A stretch of 64,000 nt of DNA, taken from Lachnospiraceae bacterium. GTDB taxonomy: Bacteria; Bacillota; Clostridia; Lachnospirales; Lachnospiraceae. The position numbers were made by a program, and so were the translations under genes. Positions within the stretch are counted from its first letter, which is position 1; each line of letters begins with the position of its first letter. The notes under the pieces were generated by a model. It was not told the origin of the DNA. It saw only the letters and a program-made list of their open reading frames with translations, and made no database searches. Positions 7,852-17,389 of the stretch are shown here, piece after piece. The DNA is taken from NCBI GenBank assembly GCA_017399685.1, contig JAFQBM010000001.1:1-64000 (forward strand), written 5' to 3'.

Positions 7852-7960
7852 TTTGCACCTTCTTTTTCATTTTTTTCGAATTGTTCTTCCTTGGAACCAG
7901 ATAAAAAATTACGCACATACTTACTTTTCGTTTTTCAAGATACCAATACTTCTTAACAAA

Positions 7961-8011
7961 CAAAAAAAGCACTTTCCCAACGCTCACATGTCGCCAAAAA
8001 AGTACTTTGAG
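7961..8011 (-). terminator. Probable tRNA-Lys terminator
   Basis: Downstream of the tRNA on the minus strand, a GC-containing segment ends in AAAGTGC and a run of seven T. The pairing partner (GCACT) overlaps the tRNA 3' flank, so the stem is short. The call is tentative. Confidence 0.4.
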
Positions 8012-8084
8012 TGCGCCTCCAGAGGCTCGAACTCTGGACACCCTGATTAAGAGTCAGGTGCTCTACCAACTGAGCTAGAAGCGC
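8012..8084 (-). tRNA. tRNA-Lys (anticodon CTT)
   Basis: The cloverleaf folds fully: acceptor GCGCTTC with GAGGCGC, D-arm with AGCTCAGTTGGTAGAGC, anticodon stem CCTGA/TCAGG around CTCTTAA (anticodon CTT), and T-arm CCAGAGTTCGAGCCTCTGG. Discriminator is A. CCA is not encoded. An excellent promoter lies 40 bases upstream. Confidence 0.95.
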
Positions 8085-8126
8085 TTATTATCTAATTTCC
8101 AACCCGTTATCTCTAACGCAAGATTG

Positions 8127-8155
8127 ATTATATATGATTCTTTTATGAATGTCAA
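8127..8155 (-). promoter_or_regulatory. Consensus promoter of tRNA-Lys
   Basis: TTGACA (8155-8150) and TATAAT (8132-8127) are both perfect and spaced by 17 bases on the minus strand. Confidence 0.85.
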
Positions 8156-8251
8156 CACTTTTTTTAAAATTTTTTCGATTTTTTTGAATTGTTTTAAAAA
8201 ATTCGCCAAAACCCTTGTAAATAAGCCAAAAAAACATATTGAATCATTAAC

Positions 8252-8345
8252 CTTAAGCCAGAAATGTGGTAATTTAGTAACTGTTCACACGTGAACAGTT
8301 ACATAATTTACAATGATACCTTCCTAACCTCATTTCCGGCTTAAG
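8252..8345. repeat. 94-bp inverted repeat with nested palindrome
   Basis: CTTAAGCC at 8252-8259 pairs with GGCTTAAG at 8338-8345, and the pairing continues through GAAATG/CATTTC. Nested inside is the palindrome at 8279-8300. There is no coding potential. It lies between the tRNA promoter and a small frame downstream of trmB. It could be a transcript end structure or a small mobile repeat. Confidence 0.55.
8279..8300. promoter_or_regulatory. Palindrome with AACTGTTCA/TGAACAGTT arms
   Basis: Perfect 9-base arms surround a 4-base centre (CACG). The same arms with another centre (CGCA) occur at 40480-40501, so this is a recurring sequence in the window. Weaker relatives appear near 19984, 40334 and 44304. 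Confidence 0.5.
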
Positions 8346-8364
8346 TCCATATATCATTCCGTTT

Positions 8365-8520
8365 TTATTTTCCATTTAATAACTTTTTTATTTCTTCTAA
8401 TGATTGATAAGACTGTTTCACTGGTTTTAATAATTTTCTCTTCTGATAGGTAAATGCATTAATTCGAAGTTTCGTCTTCTTCTTCACTGTTTTACTCCTA
8501 TCTCCATTTTTCCGAAACAT
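8365..8520 (-). CDS. Possible small basic protein downstream of trmB
   Basis: This is an open frame of 51 codons (start MFRKNGDRSKTVKKKTKLRI, end LEEIKKLLNGK) that begins 46 bases after trmB stops, on the same strand. It is rich in lysine and arginine. A weak GGAAG precedes the ATG by four bases. I recognise no family. It could be a small nucleic-acid-binding protein or chance; nothing overlaps it on the other strand. Confidence 0.3.
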   Translation of the reverse strand: MFRKNGDRSKTVKKKTKLRINAFTYQKRKLLKPVKQSYQSLEEIKKLLNGK

Positions 8521-8566
8521 TATCTTCCACAGACACAAAAAACTTATACTAAACTGCTAAATTCCA

Positions 8567-9205
8567 TTATCGATATGCCACCAGCTTACAAATCGGTTTG
8601 CCCTCACCTACAAACTTTGTCTCATACTCTGTCATAACATTCCCTTCCACATATTCACTATGGTGCAAATCATAAGTATGATACTCTAACTTCCAGCCTG
8701 CCAATGGAATCTGCTCCAAGGAAAAATCAAACAAGTCCTTGTTGTCTGTTTTGAACATAACCAATCCATCCTGTTTTAGTATATGATGATACCGGCTAAA
8801 AAATTCCTTACTGGTAAGTCTTCTTTTGGCATGGCGGTCCTTTGGCCATGGATCAGAAAAATTAAGATAAATCTGATCCACTTCCTGTTCCTCAAATACT
8901 TCTTCTATATTCTCTGCATCCATTCTGATAAAGATAACATTGGAAAGTTCCTGTTCCTTTCTCTTTTCAATGGCTCTTACCAACACACTGGAATACTTTT
9001 CAATTCCTATATAATTAATATCCGGATTCATGGCTGCCAGTTCCATGATAAATTTACCCTTTCCCATACCTATTTCTATATGAATAGGATTTTCATTCCC
9101 AAACACTTCCTTTTTCCAGTTCCCTTTGAACTGATTCGGTTCATTTATGGTAAATTCACTTGCCGCAATGGTTTCTCTGGAACCCTTCACATTTCTAAGT
9201 CTCAT
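8567..9205 (-). CDS. trmB: tRNA (guanine-N7)-methyltransferase
   Basis: This 212-residue class I methyltransferase makes m7G46 in tRNA using S-adenosylmethionine. Motif I EIGMGKGKF is at about 44-52. The family block NFSDPWPKDRHAKRRL follows in the middle, with EYETKF near the C-terminus. A longer frame reaches 9271, but the ATG at 9205 follows GGAGG by five bases and the product then starts MRLRNVKG as usual for the family. It is probably its own unit, since the V-ATPase operon diverges on the other strand. Confidence 0.93.
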   Translation of the reverse strand: MRLRNVKGSRETIAASEFTINEPNQFKGNWKKEVFGNENPIHIEIGMGKGKFIMELAAMNPDINYIGIEKYSSVLVRAIEKRKEQELSNVIFIRMDAENIEEVFEEQEVDQIYLNFSDPWPKDRHAKRRLTSKEFFSRYHHILKQDGLVMFKTDNKDLFDFSLEQIPLAGWKLEYHTYDLHHSEYVEGNVMTEYETKFVGEGKPICKLVAYR

Positions 9206-9347
9206 AACTTCCTCCACTTCACTGTAACGATTCATTTTTCTTAACGTATCACATTTTCTTCCAAGTGTCAAACAATCTTAATTTCTCACAAAAAAACGAT
9301 GATTTTTTGTGGCTTTTTAGAAAAGAAATTTTTTCTGAAAAAAAGTA

Positions 9348-9375
9348 TTTACTTTTTAAATTTTTGTAGTATCCT
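9348..9375 (+). promoter_or_regulatory. Likely promoter of the V-type ATPase operon
   Basis: TTTACT and TATCCT are spaced by 16 bases, 35 bases before the first gene's start codon. It matches consensus only moderately, and no operator is evident. Confidence 0.4.
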
Positions 9376-9410
9376 AAGTAATAGCCAAAATAAATATAGG
9401 AGGATTTTTT

Positions 9411-9731
9411 ATGGAAAAGCTATTAGAAACCTTGGCCGAGATTGAAGAAAAGGCAAATCGAATTATGGATCATGCCCACTCCTATAAATCTACCTTAGAC
9501 CAGGAAAAGAAAGAAAAATTACAACAATTGGAGGAAGAATCCAAAAAAAATCTGGACGAAAAGGTTGCTGCACTAAAAGCAAAGACTGACTCTGAAATCG
9601 CAAAAAGCAAAGAGAAGTTACAGGCTGATACCATGAAGCAGTTAAACACGCTGAATCTTATCAATGACGCTGAACTGGAACGTATGTCAGATAAGATTGT
9701 AGCAGGCATTTTGGAAGGTGCTGTTATATGA
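9411..9731 (+). CDS. V-type ATPase peripheral stalk subunit G/H-like
   Basis: This 106-residue, highly charged protein is almost all coiled coil (roughly residues 5-85, rich in K/E/Q). It matches the G/H (NtpF-type) peripheral-stalk subunit that pairs with subunit E to hold the V1 head against subunit I. It is the first gene of the nine-gene operon, with AGGAGG ahead of the ATG. Its stop overlaps the next gene's start by four bases (ATGA), so translation is coupled. The sequence itself is low-complexity; the position is what makes the call firm. Confidence 0.8.
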   Translation: MEKLLETLAEIEEKANRIMDHAHSYKSTLDQEKKEKLQQLEEESKKNLDEKVAALKAKTDSEIAKSKEKLQADTMKQLNTLNLINDAELERMSDKIVAGILEGAVI

Positions 9732-10777
9732 TGACCAAAATGCTGAAATACAGTGCTATTGCTACTAAAATAAAATCTATGGAAAGCCAGTTGATTGATG
9801 CTGACGACTTAATTAAAATCTGTTCGCTGCATTCAACTGCTGAATTTGTTTCTTATATTAAGAATGTTTATGACTACAGAGAAATTTTTACCCATATGGA
9901 TGAAACCAGTCTTCATAGAGGCACCATAGAATCTATGTTGACTTATTCTAAATATATGGACTTTCTTAAAATATATAAGTTTGTGGACTTAAAGACCAGA
10001 GCATTTTTAGATATTTTCTTTCTGCGTTTTGAAATTGATGCCATTAAGGAATGTCTTCGTTGTGCTATTGACCCTGATTTATTTGAATTTGATGCGAAGG
10101 TATTTCAGGACTTCTTCTTAAACCACACCTGTATTAATCCACAACAGTTGCTGGATGCACCAACCGTCACAGATTTTATTCAATGCCTTAGTGGTACCAT
10201 TTATCATGATATTTTAACAAAATTTCCTGCTGACAATGACCATTTGTTTGAAATGGAAACCGCATTGGATTTATACTATTATAAAACCTATTGGAAGTAT
10301 CACAAAAAATACTTACATGGTTCGGAACAAAAAAACATACGTGAAATGATTGGTGCTGAAATTGATTTAATGAATATTAGCTGGATTTATCGAATGAAAC
10401 ATTTTTTTCAAATACCGACAGCCACCATTTATTCCCATATCATTCCAATCTGCACCCATTTAAAGAAGTCACAGCTACAACAATTAATTGAGGCTTCTTC
10501 TATGACTGAGTTGGATGATATTTTGTCAAAGACTGCTTATGGTAAATATTTACCTGTCTTTACGGAGCAGTTAGATAATGCTGTTGAAATTATTTTATCT
10601 CGGATACAGAATAAGAAGCTACGGGAAAATCCTTATTCCATTGCCTGCATATTAAAATTCATATACCAAAAATCATTGGAAATTCATACCTTGACTACAG
10701 CACTGGAATGTATCCGTTATCAGTTACCGCCAAATGAAATACTAGAATATTTGAAGGACGGAGGACAAAAATTATGA
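9728..10777 (+). CDS. V-type ATPase subunit C (AC39/d type)
   Basis: This 349-residue, mostly helical soluble protein corresponds to subunit C/d, the funnel-shaped socket that links the central stalk to the membrane rotor ring. Length fits the family (about 330-350). The sequence is divergent, with helical segments such as MLKYSAIATKIKSMESQLI at the start. It overlaps both neighbours by four bases, which is typical of a coupled operon. The assignment rests on length, helical content and exact operon position between the G-like and I subunits. Confidence 0.85.
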   Translation: MMTKMLKYSAIATKIKSMESQLIDADDLIKICSLHSTAEFVSYIKNVYDYREIFTHMDETSLHRGTIESMLTYSKYMDFLKIYKFVDLKTRAFLDIFFLRFEIDAIKECLRCAIDPDLFEFDAKVFQDFFLNHTCINPQQLLDAPTVTDFIQCLSGTIYHDILTKFPADNDHLFEMETALDLYYYKTYWKYHKKYLHGSEQKNIREMIGAEIDLMNISWIYRMKHFFQIPTATIYSHIIPICTHLKKSQLQQLIEASSMTELDDILSKTAYGKYLPVFTEQLDNAVEIILSRIQNKKLRENPYSIACILKFIYQKSLEIHTLTTALECIRYQLPPNEILEYLKDGGQKL

Positions 10778-12708
10778 TTGAAAAAATGACCTTCGTTACC
10801 CTGACTGGTCCTAAATATACCATTGACCAGACAGTGGAGCGATATCTTACGAAATATGACATTCACCTGGAAAATGCCATGGTGGAGTTAAGTGGAGTTA
10901 CTACTTTAAAACCTTTTGTTGAAGTAAATCCTTATAAAGATAAGGCCGCTGCCTTAAAAGACTACATTTCAAAAATTCCGGATGCCAAAAAAAACTCAAA
11001 AACTCTTAATAAAGAAGAAAGTCTTAAGGTTCTTCAAGACATCCGCTCTGAAATTACGTCTTTGGAGACACAAAGAGAGGAACTTTTAGCGGAACAAAGA
11101 AAACAGGAAGAATTACTAGATAAGATAGAACCATTCCGAAAATTGCAATATGATATCCATAGCATTTTAGATTTTCGTTTTATAAAATTCCGTTTTGGAC
11201 GTATTCCTCATGAACATTTTTCTGCTTTTAGTAAATATGTAATTGAGAATAATGATGCTATTTTCTTTGAATGTGACAGCGACAGCAACTATGTATGGGG
11301 CGTTTATTTCCTTCCGGCTGGAATGAGAACAAAAACCGATGCGATTTATTCCTCCCTACATTTTGAACGCGTATATATCCCGGATGAATATCAGGGTACA
11401 CCAGCCCAGGCCTATGAACAAATTAAAGAAAAGCTGGAAGCATTAAATCATTCCATGGAACTGATTTCAAACAATATTCTTTCTATTTTAGAAAGCAACC
11501 AAGAGGATTTACTTGCCGCTTATCAAACACTTTCCACCTTGAACGAGACCTTTGACATACGTAAGCTTGCTGCCTGTACTAAAGAAAATAACCAAGTATT
11601 TTACATTCTTTGTGGCTGGATGGGTAAATCTGATTTTGAGAAATTTGAAAAAGAAGCTTCCAAAGATGCAGATTTGATTTATTTTGTAGATGATGATTTC
11701 AAGGAACGTTTTGCCAAAACTCCGACAAGACTGAAAAATCCGAAGTTTTTTAAACCATTTGAACTGCTTCTTAGAATGTATGGTATGCCTGCCTACCATG
11801 AATTTGATCCGACGATTTTCGTTGCTATTTCCTATGCCTTCATTTTTGGTTTTATGTTTGGAGACGTAGGTCAGGGACTTTTCCTTGTAGTAGGAGGCTT
11901 TTTACTTTATAAATTCAAGAAAATGGACCTTGCGGCAGTCGTAAGTTTTGCTGGTGTTTTCTCTACCATGTTCGGCTTCCTCTTCGGAAGTGTCTTTGGA
12001 TTTGAGAATGTCATCGATGCCCTATGGCTGCACCCTATGAAACACATGACCCAGATTCCATTGATTGGTAATCTAAACACCGTATTTATTGTTACCATTG
12101 CTTTTGGTATGGGACTTACTTTATTAACTATGATTTTCCATATTATCAATGGTATTAAGGCAAAAGATATGGAAAGCATCTTTTTTGATGCGAATGGTGT
12201 AGCAGGACTTGTCTTTTATGGTGCCCTTGTACTTTGCATCGTGCTTTATATGACCAGCAATCCACTTCCTGCAACCATTGTTTTAGTGGTGATGTTTGTC
12301 ATTCCTTTGATTATGATTGCATTTAAGGAGCCAATTATGGCTGCCATTGAAAAGAAAGCAGAAATTTTCCCTAAGGAAAAAGGAATGTTTTTCGTTCAGA
12401 TGTTTTTTGAACTGTTTGAAATTATGTTAAGCTATTTCTCCAATACGCTTTCTTTTGTCCGTATTGGTGCTTTTGCAGTCAGCCATGCGGCAATGATGGA
12501 AGTCGTATTAATGCTTGCAGGTGCAGAAAATGGAGCCTCTCCTAACTGGCTTGTGGTGGTTCTTGGAAACCTGTTTGTCTGTGGTATGGAAGGACTGATT
12601 GTTGGTATTCAGGTACTTCGTCTGGAATACTACGAATTGTTCAGCCGTTTCTATAAAGGTACCGGAAAGGTATTTAAGCCATTTTTTGCAAAAAAAGAGA
12701 ACTCATAA
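10774..12708 (+). CDS. V-type ATPase membrane subunit I (a subunit)
   Basis: The 644-residue stator subunit forms the ion half-channels against the K ring. A soluble, partly coiled-coil N-terminal arm (about residues 1-330) is followed by seven or eight membrane helices from PTIFVAISYAFIFGFMFGDVGQG onward. The family block near the end, SYFSNTLSFVRIGAFAVSHAAM, contains the arginine expected to face the rotor glutamate. Length is normal for bacterial NtpI. After it comes a 130-bp gap, the only sizeable one in the operon, before the rotor subunit. Confidence 0.95.
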   Translation: MIEKMTFVTLTGPKYTIDQTVERYLTKYDIHLENAMVELSGVTTLKPFVEVNPYKDKAAALKDYISKIPDAKKNSKTLNKEESLKVLQDIRSEITSLETQREELLAEQRKQEELLDKIEPFRKLQYDIHSILDFRFIKFRFGRIPHEHFSAFSKYVIENNDAIFFECDSDSNYVWGVYFLPAGMRTKTDAIYSSLHFERVYIPDEYQGTPAQAYEQIKEKLEALNHSMELISNNILSILESNQEDLLAAYQTLSTLNETFDIRKLAACTKENNQVFYILCGWMGKSDFEKFEKEASKDADLIYFVDDDFKERFAKTPTRLKNPKFFKPFELLLRMYGMPAYHEFDPTIFVAISYAFIFGFMFGDVGQGLFLVVGGFLLYKFKKMDLAAVVSFAGVFSTMFGFLFGSVFGFENVIDALWLHPMKHMTQIPLIGNLNTVFIVTIAFGMGLTLLTMIFHIINGIKAKDMESIFFDANGVAGLVFYGALVLCIVLYMTSNPLPATIVLVVMFVIPLIMIAFKEPIMAAIEKKAEIFPKEKGMFFVQMFFELFEIMLSYFSNTLSFVRIGAFAVSHAAMMEVVLMLAGAENGASPNWLVVVLGNLFVCGMEGLIVGIQVLRLEYYELFSRFYKGTGKVFKPFFAKKENS

Positions 12709-12838
12709 GTTTTTTAACAAATGAACTCTTTCTAAAAAGAAGGTACTTAATAAAACCTGATAAATGATTTTTTTACTACTATTTCAAAAGATTTTTAATT
12801 TATTATACATTTATGTTTCATTAAGGAGGATATTTATC

Positions 12839-13288
12839 ATGAACACAGTAACACAAATCACTTTTATTGTTGCATTATTGCTTAGCATTGTAATTCCATT
12901 TGGAAGTTTTCTTCTTTCTTCAAAGAACAAGGCAAAAGATCAGAAGAAACGTTATAAGCTGACCCTTGCAACCAACGTATTTTTCTTCTTTTCCACTATG
13001 CTTTTAGCTTCTATCGTAATGCTTAGCTCTACTCCTGCTTTCGCAGCTACAGAAGAAACAGCAGCTGCCGGTTCTGCAGTTGGTCTTGGATACCTTGCTG
13101 CCGGTCTTGCAGTTGGTCTTTCTTGTGTTGGTGGTGGTATTGCCGTTTCCTCTGCTGCTTCTGCTGCCCTTGGAGCAATCAGCGAAGACTCTTCATTATT
13201 AGGTAAATCCTTAATTTATGTTGGTCTTGCAGAAGGTGTTTGTTTGTACGGTTTGATTATTTCTTTCATGATTCTTGGTAGACTATAA
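12839..13288 (+). CDS. V-type ATPase rotor subunit K with atypical N-terminal hairpin
   Basis: This 149-residue proteolipid has four hydrophobic segments. Only the last two are a proper c-subunit hairpin: a glycine-rich helix (GLGYLAAGLAVGLSCVGGG) and then YVGLAEGVCLYGLI, which holds the ion-carrying glutamate. The first two (residues 4-27 and 42-63) do not resemble a c hairpin. The second ends in SSTPAFAATEE, much like a signal-peptidase site. I chose the ATG at 12839 for its AAGGAGGA. H+ versus Na+ use cannot be decided from sequence. The stretch may be a leader, a cleaved pro-region, or a degenerated duplicate. Confidence 0.88.
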   Translation: MNTVTQITFIVALLLSIVIPFGSFLLSSKNKAKDQKKRYKLTLATNVFFFFSTMLLASIVMLSSTPAFAATEETAAAGSAVGLGYLAAGLAVGLSCVGGGIAVSSAASAALGAISEDSSLLGKSLIYVGLAEGVCLYGLIISFMILGRL

Positions 13289-13303
13289 GGATGGCGAATA
13301 CTT

Positions 13304-13612
13304 ATGCGTATGTACTTGATTAGTGACAATGTAGATACTTACACCGGACTAAGACTGGCTGGAATTGAAGGAACGGTCGTCCATGAAGAAGCGGAATTAA
13401 AGGAAGCACTTACCCGTGCGTTTTCTGATAAATCCATTGGAATTGTACTGCTGACGGAAAAATTCGGCAGACTTTTCCCTGAAATCATTGACGATGTAAA
13501 GCTAAACCGGAAACAGCCTCTCATCGTAGAAATTCCTGACCGACATGGTACAGGTCGTAAGGCAGACTTCATTACTTCTTATGTAAATGAAGCCATTGGA
13601 TTAAAGTTATAA
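13304..13612 (+). CDS. V-type ATPase subunit F
   Basis: This 102-residue protein has a Rossmann-like fold: MYLISDNVDTYTGLRLAGI at the N-terminus, IGIVLLTEKF in the middle, and PLIVEIPDRHG. This is subunit F of the central rotor stalk, which binds subunit D and tunes ATP hydrolysis. Length matches the family. It sits 15 bases after the K subunit and 16 before subunit E. RBS is weak (GGATGG). Confidence 0.92.
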   Translation: MRMYLISDNVDTYTGLRLAGIEGTVVHEEAELKEALTRAFSDKSIGIVLLTEKFGRLFPEIIDDVKLNRKQPLIVEIPDRHGTGRKADFITSYVNEAIGLKL

Positions 13613-13628
13613 TTCAGGAGGAAAACTC

Positions 13629-14210
13629 ATGACACTAGAAGAAAAACTGGAAAATATATCACAGGCTGCCATCGAAGATGCTACCCAGCAAAGCGAAGCC
13701 TTGATTCAGGAATATCAGCAGGATATTAATAAAGTAATTAAAATCCACGAAGAGGAAATTCAAAAAAGAAACATAGCAGAATACGAATACCAGTATGCAA
13801 AAATGGAACGAGAAAAGAATAAGGCCATTTCACAGGCTATGTTAGAATCAAAAATGACCATTGCCAAAAAAACGCAGGAGCTTTCAGACAAACTTTTTGA
13901 ACTGGTAAAGACAAAATTATCTGCTTATAAACAAACTCCGGAATATGAATCTTATCTGTTAAAACTCATTCAATCTGCAATAGATTTCAGTAATGGAAAT
14001 GAGATTATGATTTATATTGACCCTTCCGACGCATCCTTAAAAGAAGCTTTGGAGAAAAAATCCGGCAAAACAATAACCATTAGTACCGAAGAATTTTTTG
14101 GTGGTATCCGTGCAATCATTACAGAAAAAAACATCTTAATCGACGAATCCTTTGCCACTAAGATTTCCGAAGAAAAAGAACAAAAAAGCGGAGGGATACT
14201 TTCATGTTAA
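13629..14210 (+). CDS. V-type ATPase peripheral stalk subunit E
   Basis: The 193-residue protein has a long N-terminal charged helix (about residues 1-95) and a small C-terminal globular domain with SGGILSC at the end. This is the usual architecture of subunit E, the partner of the G-like subunit in the peripheral stalk. AGGAGG precedes the ATG. The last codons overlap the catalytic A subunit gene by seven bases. Confidence 0.9.
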   Translation: MTLEEKLENISQAAIEDATQQSEALIQEYQQDINKVIKIHEEEIQKRNIAEYEYQYAKMEREKNKAISQAMLESKMTIAKKTQELSDKLFELVKTKLSAYKQTPEYESYLLKLIQSAIDFSNGNEIMIYIDPSDASLKEALEKKSGKTITISTEEFFGGIRAIITEKNILIDESFATKISEEKEQKSGGILSC

Positions 14211-15970
14211 AGAAAGGAATTATTTACGGTATCAACGGCCCTGTTATTTACCTAAAGGGGAATACCGGATTTAAGATGTCTGAAATGGTATTGGTTGGCG
14301 AAGAAAAGTTGGTGGGTGAAGTCATTGCCCTTACCAAAGATACCACTACCATTCAGGTTTTTGAAGAAACCACAGGTTTGAAACCAGGAGAAGAAGTAGT
14401 GGCTACAGGTGATGCCATCTGTGTGACTCTTGGCCCTGGTATCATCAGCAATATTTTTGATGGTATCGAACGTCCTTTGGACCGTATCAAGGACTCCCAG
14501 GGTGCGTTTATTTCCAGAGGTATCAGTGTGGATTCTCTGGATATGGAAAAGAAATGGGATGTTACCCTAAAAGTAAAGGAAGGGGAACTGGTAGAAGGCG
14601 GCACCATTATTGCCACTACTGTAGAAACCACTGCTATTGTGCATAAATCCATGGTACCTCCTAATATTTCCGGTACTGTTACTTTTGTGGCTCCAAACGG
14701 AGAATATACCTTAAAAGATACTTTAGTTATTGTTACAGATACAGCTGGTGTGGAACATCCCATTGGCTTAATGCAAAAATGGCCGATTCGTGTTCCAAGA
14801 CCTACAAAAAATCGTTACCCGGCTTCCATGCCACTGATAACCGGGCAGAGAATCTTAGACACCCTTTTCCCAATTGCAAAGGGTGGTACTGCTTCAATCC
14901 CTGGCGGATTCGGAACCGGTAAAACCATGACCCAGCATCAGCTGGCAAAATGGTGCGATGCAGATATTATCGTTTATATTGGATGTGGAGAACGTGGAAA
15001 TGAAATGACTCAGGTTTTGGAAGACTTTTCAAAACTGGTAGACCCAAAATCCGGAAATCCATTGATGGCAAGAACTACATTAATTGCCAATACATCTAAC
15101 ATGCCGGTAGCTGCCAGAGAAGCAAGTATTTACACTGGTATTACCTTAGCAGAATACTATCGTGATATGGGATATCATGTTGCCATTATGGCAGACTCTA
15201 CTTCCCGTTGGGCAGAGGCTTTAAGAGAACTTTCCGGACGTCTGGAAGAAATGCCTGCGGAAGAAGGTTTCCCGGCTTACCTTGCTTCCAGACTTTCTAA
15301 GTTCTACGAACGTGCAGGATATATGGAAAACTTAAACCACACCAAGGGTTCCGTTTCTATCATCGGTGCAGTATCTCCACAGGGTGGTGATTTTTCCGAA
15401 CCTGTTACCCAGAATACCAAACGTTTCGTACGTTGTTTCTGGGCTTTGGATAAGGCGCTTGCTTATGCCAGACATTTCCCTGCCATTAACTGGCTTACCA
15501 GCTACAGCGAGTACTTAACAGACCTTGCTCCTTGGTATCGCGAAAACGTTGGAGAAAATTTTATAACATGCAGAAATCAGATACTTGCTCTTTTAAATGA
15601 AGAAAGCAAGCTAAATGAAATCGTAAAATTAATTGGTAGCGATGTCCTTCCGGACGACCAGAAACTGGTACTTGAAATTTCCAAGGTAATCCGTTTAGGT
15701 TTCGTTCAACAAAATGCTTATCATCCAAGCGATACTTATGTACCACTGGAAAAGCAGTTAAAAATGATGCAGATTATTCTATATTTGTATACGAAATGTA
15801 AGGAATTGATTTCTTACAATTTACCAATTTCTACATTAAGAGAACAAGGGATTTTCGAAAAAATTACTTCCATTAAGTATGATGTACCAAATGATCAATT
15901 ACAGTTACTGGATGGATACTTAGAACAAATTGATGAATTTTACACTACCGTAAAAAATCAATACATTTAA
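14204..15970 (+). CDS. V-type ATPase catalytic subunit A
   Basis: This 588-residue catalytic subunit hydrolyses or makes ATP in the V1 head. Walker A is GGFGTGKT at residues 234-241, a slight variant of the usual [17 protein letters not shown]-like sequence follows ([13 protein letters not shown]), then the Walker B region [17 protein letters not shown]. The A-type non-homologous insertion (about residues 110-190) is present, which separates it from subunit B and from F-type beta. Length is normal. The next gene begins 18 bases after the stop. Confidence 0.97.
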   Translation: MLKKGIIYGINGPVIYLKGNTGFKMSEMVLVGEEKLVGEVIALTKDTTTIQVFEETTGLKPGEEVVATGDAICVTLGPGIISNIFDGIERPLDRIKDSQGAFISRGISVDSLDMEKKWDVTLKVKEGELVEGGTIIATTVETTAIVHKSMVPPNISGTVTFVAPNGEYTLKDTLVIVTDTAGVEHPIGLMQKWPIRVPRPTKNRYPASMPLITGQRILDTLFPIAKGGTASIPGGFGTGKTMTQHQLAKWCDADIIVYIGCGERGNEMTQVLEDFSKLVDPKSGNPLMARTTLIANTSNMPVAAREASIYTGITLAEYYRDMGYHVAIMADSTSRWAEALRELSGRLEEMPAEEGFPAYLASRLSKFYERAGYMENLNHTKGSVSIIGAVSPQGGDFSEPVTQNTKRFVRCFWALDKALAYARHFPAINWLTSYSEYLTDLAPWYRENVGENFITCRNQILALLNEESKLNEIVKLIGSDVLPDDQKLVLEISKVIRLGFVQQNAYHPSDTYVPLEKQLKMMQIILYLYTKCKELISYNLPISTLREQGIFEKITSIKYDVPNDQLQLLDGYLEQIDEFYTTVKNQYI

Positions 15971-15988
15971 TTGAGAAGGAGGACTATT

Positions 15989-17371
15989 ATGGCAATTGAA
16001 TATTTAGGACTTGATGAAATCAATGGACCTTTGGTGGTCTTAGATGGCGTCCAAAATGCTTCCTTTGAAGAAATTATAGAAATTACGGTAGACAATAAGG
16101 AAAAAAAATTAGGACGTATTGTAGAATTATATAATGAAAAAGCAGTGGTACAGGTATTTGAAGGTACAGAAAATATGTCCCTGAATAATACAAAGAGCCG
16201 TCTGACCGGACACCCTATGGAACTGGATTTATCTCCGGAGATTTTAGGACGTGTATTTAACGGAATCGGTCAGCCATTAGACGGACTTAGTCCCATTGTA
16301 CCGGAACAACGGGTAAACGTAAATGGAAAGCCTTTAAATCCTGTTTCAAGAGAATATCCAAGAAATTATATCCATACCGGTATTTCTGCCATTGATGGAT
16401 TAACTACTTTGATTCGTGGACAGAAGCTTCCTATTTTCTCCGGAAACGGTCTTCCTCACGACCAACTGGCTGCACAAATCGTAAAACAGGCTTCTTTAGG
16501 AGATCATTCCGATGAAGATTTTGCCATTGTTTTTGCAGCCATGGGTGTAAAATATGATGTGGCTGACTTTTTTAAACGTACTTTCGAAGAAAGTGGTGCC
16601 ATGGACCACGTTGTTATGTACTTGAATCTTGCAAATGACCCTGTAGTAGAAAGACTGATTACTCCAAAGGTTGCTTTGACTGCGGCTGAATATCTTGCTT
16701 TTGAAAAGGGCATGCACATTCTGGTAATCTTAACGGATATGACTTCTTTTGCGGAAGCCATGCGTGAAGTTTCTTCTTCTAAGGGTGAAATCCCTTCCAG
16801 AAAAGGTTATCCGGGATATTTATACAGTGAACTGGCTACGATTTATGAACGTGCCGGTATTGTGTCAGGTAAAAATGGTTCTGTTACCCAGATTCCGATT
16901 TTATCCATGCCAAATGATGATATTACCCACCCAATCCCTGACTTAACAGGATACATTACGGAAGGACAGATTGTTTTGGAACGTTCCTTACATCAAAAAG
17001 CAGTTTATCCTCCAATTAATGTGTTACCATCGTTATCAAGATTGATGAAGGATGGTATCGGAAAGGGATTTACCAGAGAAGACCATCAGGATCTTGCAAA
17101 CCAGCTTTTTTCTTCCTATGCGAAGGTGGGAGAAGCCCGTGCATTAGCTTCGGTTATCGGTGAAGATGAATTATCTCCTATTGATAAAAAATACCTATCT
17201 TTTGGTGAAGCCTTTGAAAAAGAATTCATCTGTCAGTCTGTCATTGAAAACCGCAGCATGATGCAAACTCTTGATTTAGGATGGAAACTACTTCATATTC
17301 TTCCAAGAGAGGAATTAGACCGTATCGATACTAAGATTTTGGATCAGTATTATCCTAAAAATGAGGCGTAA
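15989..17371 (+). CDS. V-type ATPase regulatory subunit B
   Basis: The 460-residue non-catalytic nucleotide-binding subunit of the head lacks a real P-loop: the corresponding stretch is [15 protein letters not shown]. It has [27 protein letters not shown] and, later, [34 protein letters not shown], both strong B-subunit signatures. The frame opens six codons earlier, but the ATG at 15989 lies behind GAAGGAGGA and gives the normal start MAIEYLGL. It directly precedes subunit D. Confidence 0.97.
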   Translation: MAIEYLGLDEINGPLVVLDGVQNASFEEIIEITVDNKEKKLGRIVELYNEKAVVQVFEGTENMSLNNTKSRLTGHPMELDLSPEILGRVFNGIGQPLDGLSPIVPEQRVNVNGKPLNPVSREYPRNYIHTGISAIDGLTTLIRGQKLPIFSGNGLPHDQLAAQIVKQASLGDHSDEDFAIVFAAMGVKYDVADFFKRTFEESGAMDHVVMYLNLANDPVVERLITPKVALTAAEYLAFEKGMHILVILTDMTSFAEAMREVSSSKGEIPSRKGYPGYLYSELATIYERAGIVSGKNGSVTQIPILSMPNDDITHPIPDLTGYITEGQIVLERSLHQKAVYPPINVLPSLSRLMKDGIGKGFTREDHQDLANQLFSSYAKVGEARALASVIGEDELSPIDKKYLSFGEAFEKEFICQSVIENRSMMQTLDLGWKLLHILPREELDRIDTKILDQYYPKNEA

Positions 17372-17389
17372 GGGGAAGGGAGTGATTAC

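Noticed and set aside
7820-8041. Frame on the minus strand covering the tRNA-Lys 3' end and upstream of the symporter
   Set aside because: It overlaps the tRNA and has no ribosome binding site; its composition is that of untranslated sequence.
8783-9244. 153-codon plus-strand frame opposite trmB
   Set aside because: It is an antisense shadow of a clear methyltransferase gene.
14353-14763. 136-codon minus-strand frame within the V-ATPase A subunit gene
   Set aside because: It is antisense to a conserved catalytic subunit and lacks any family signature.
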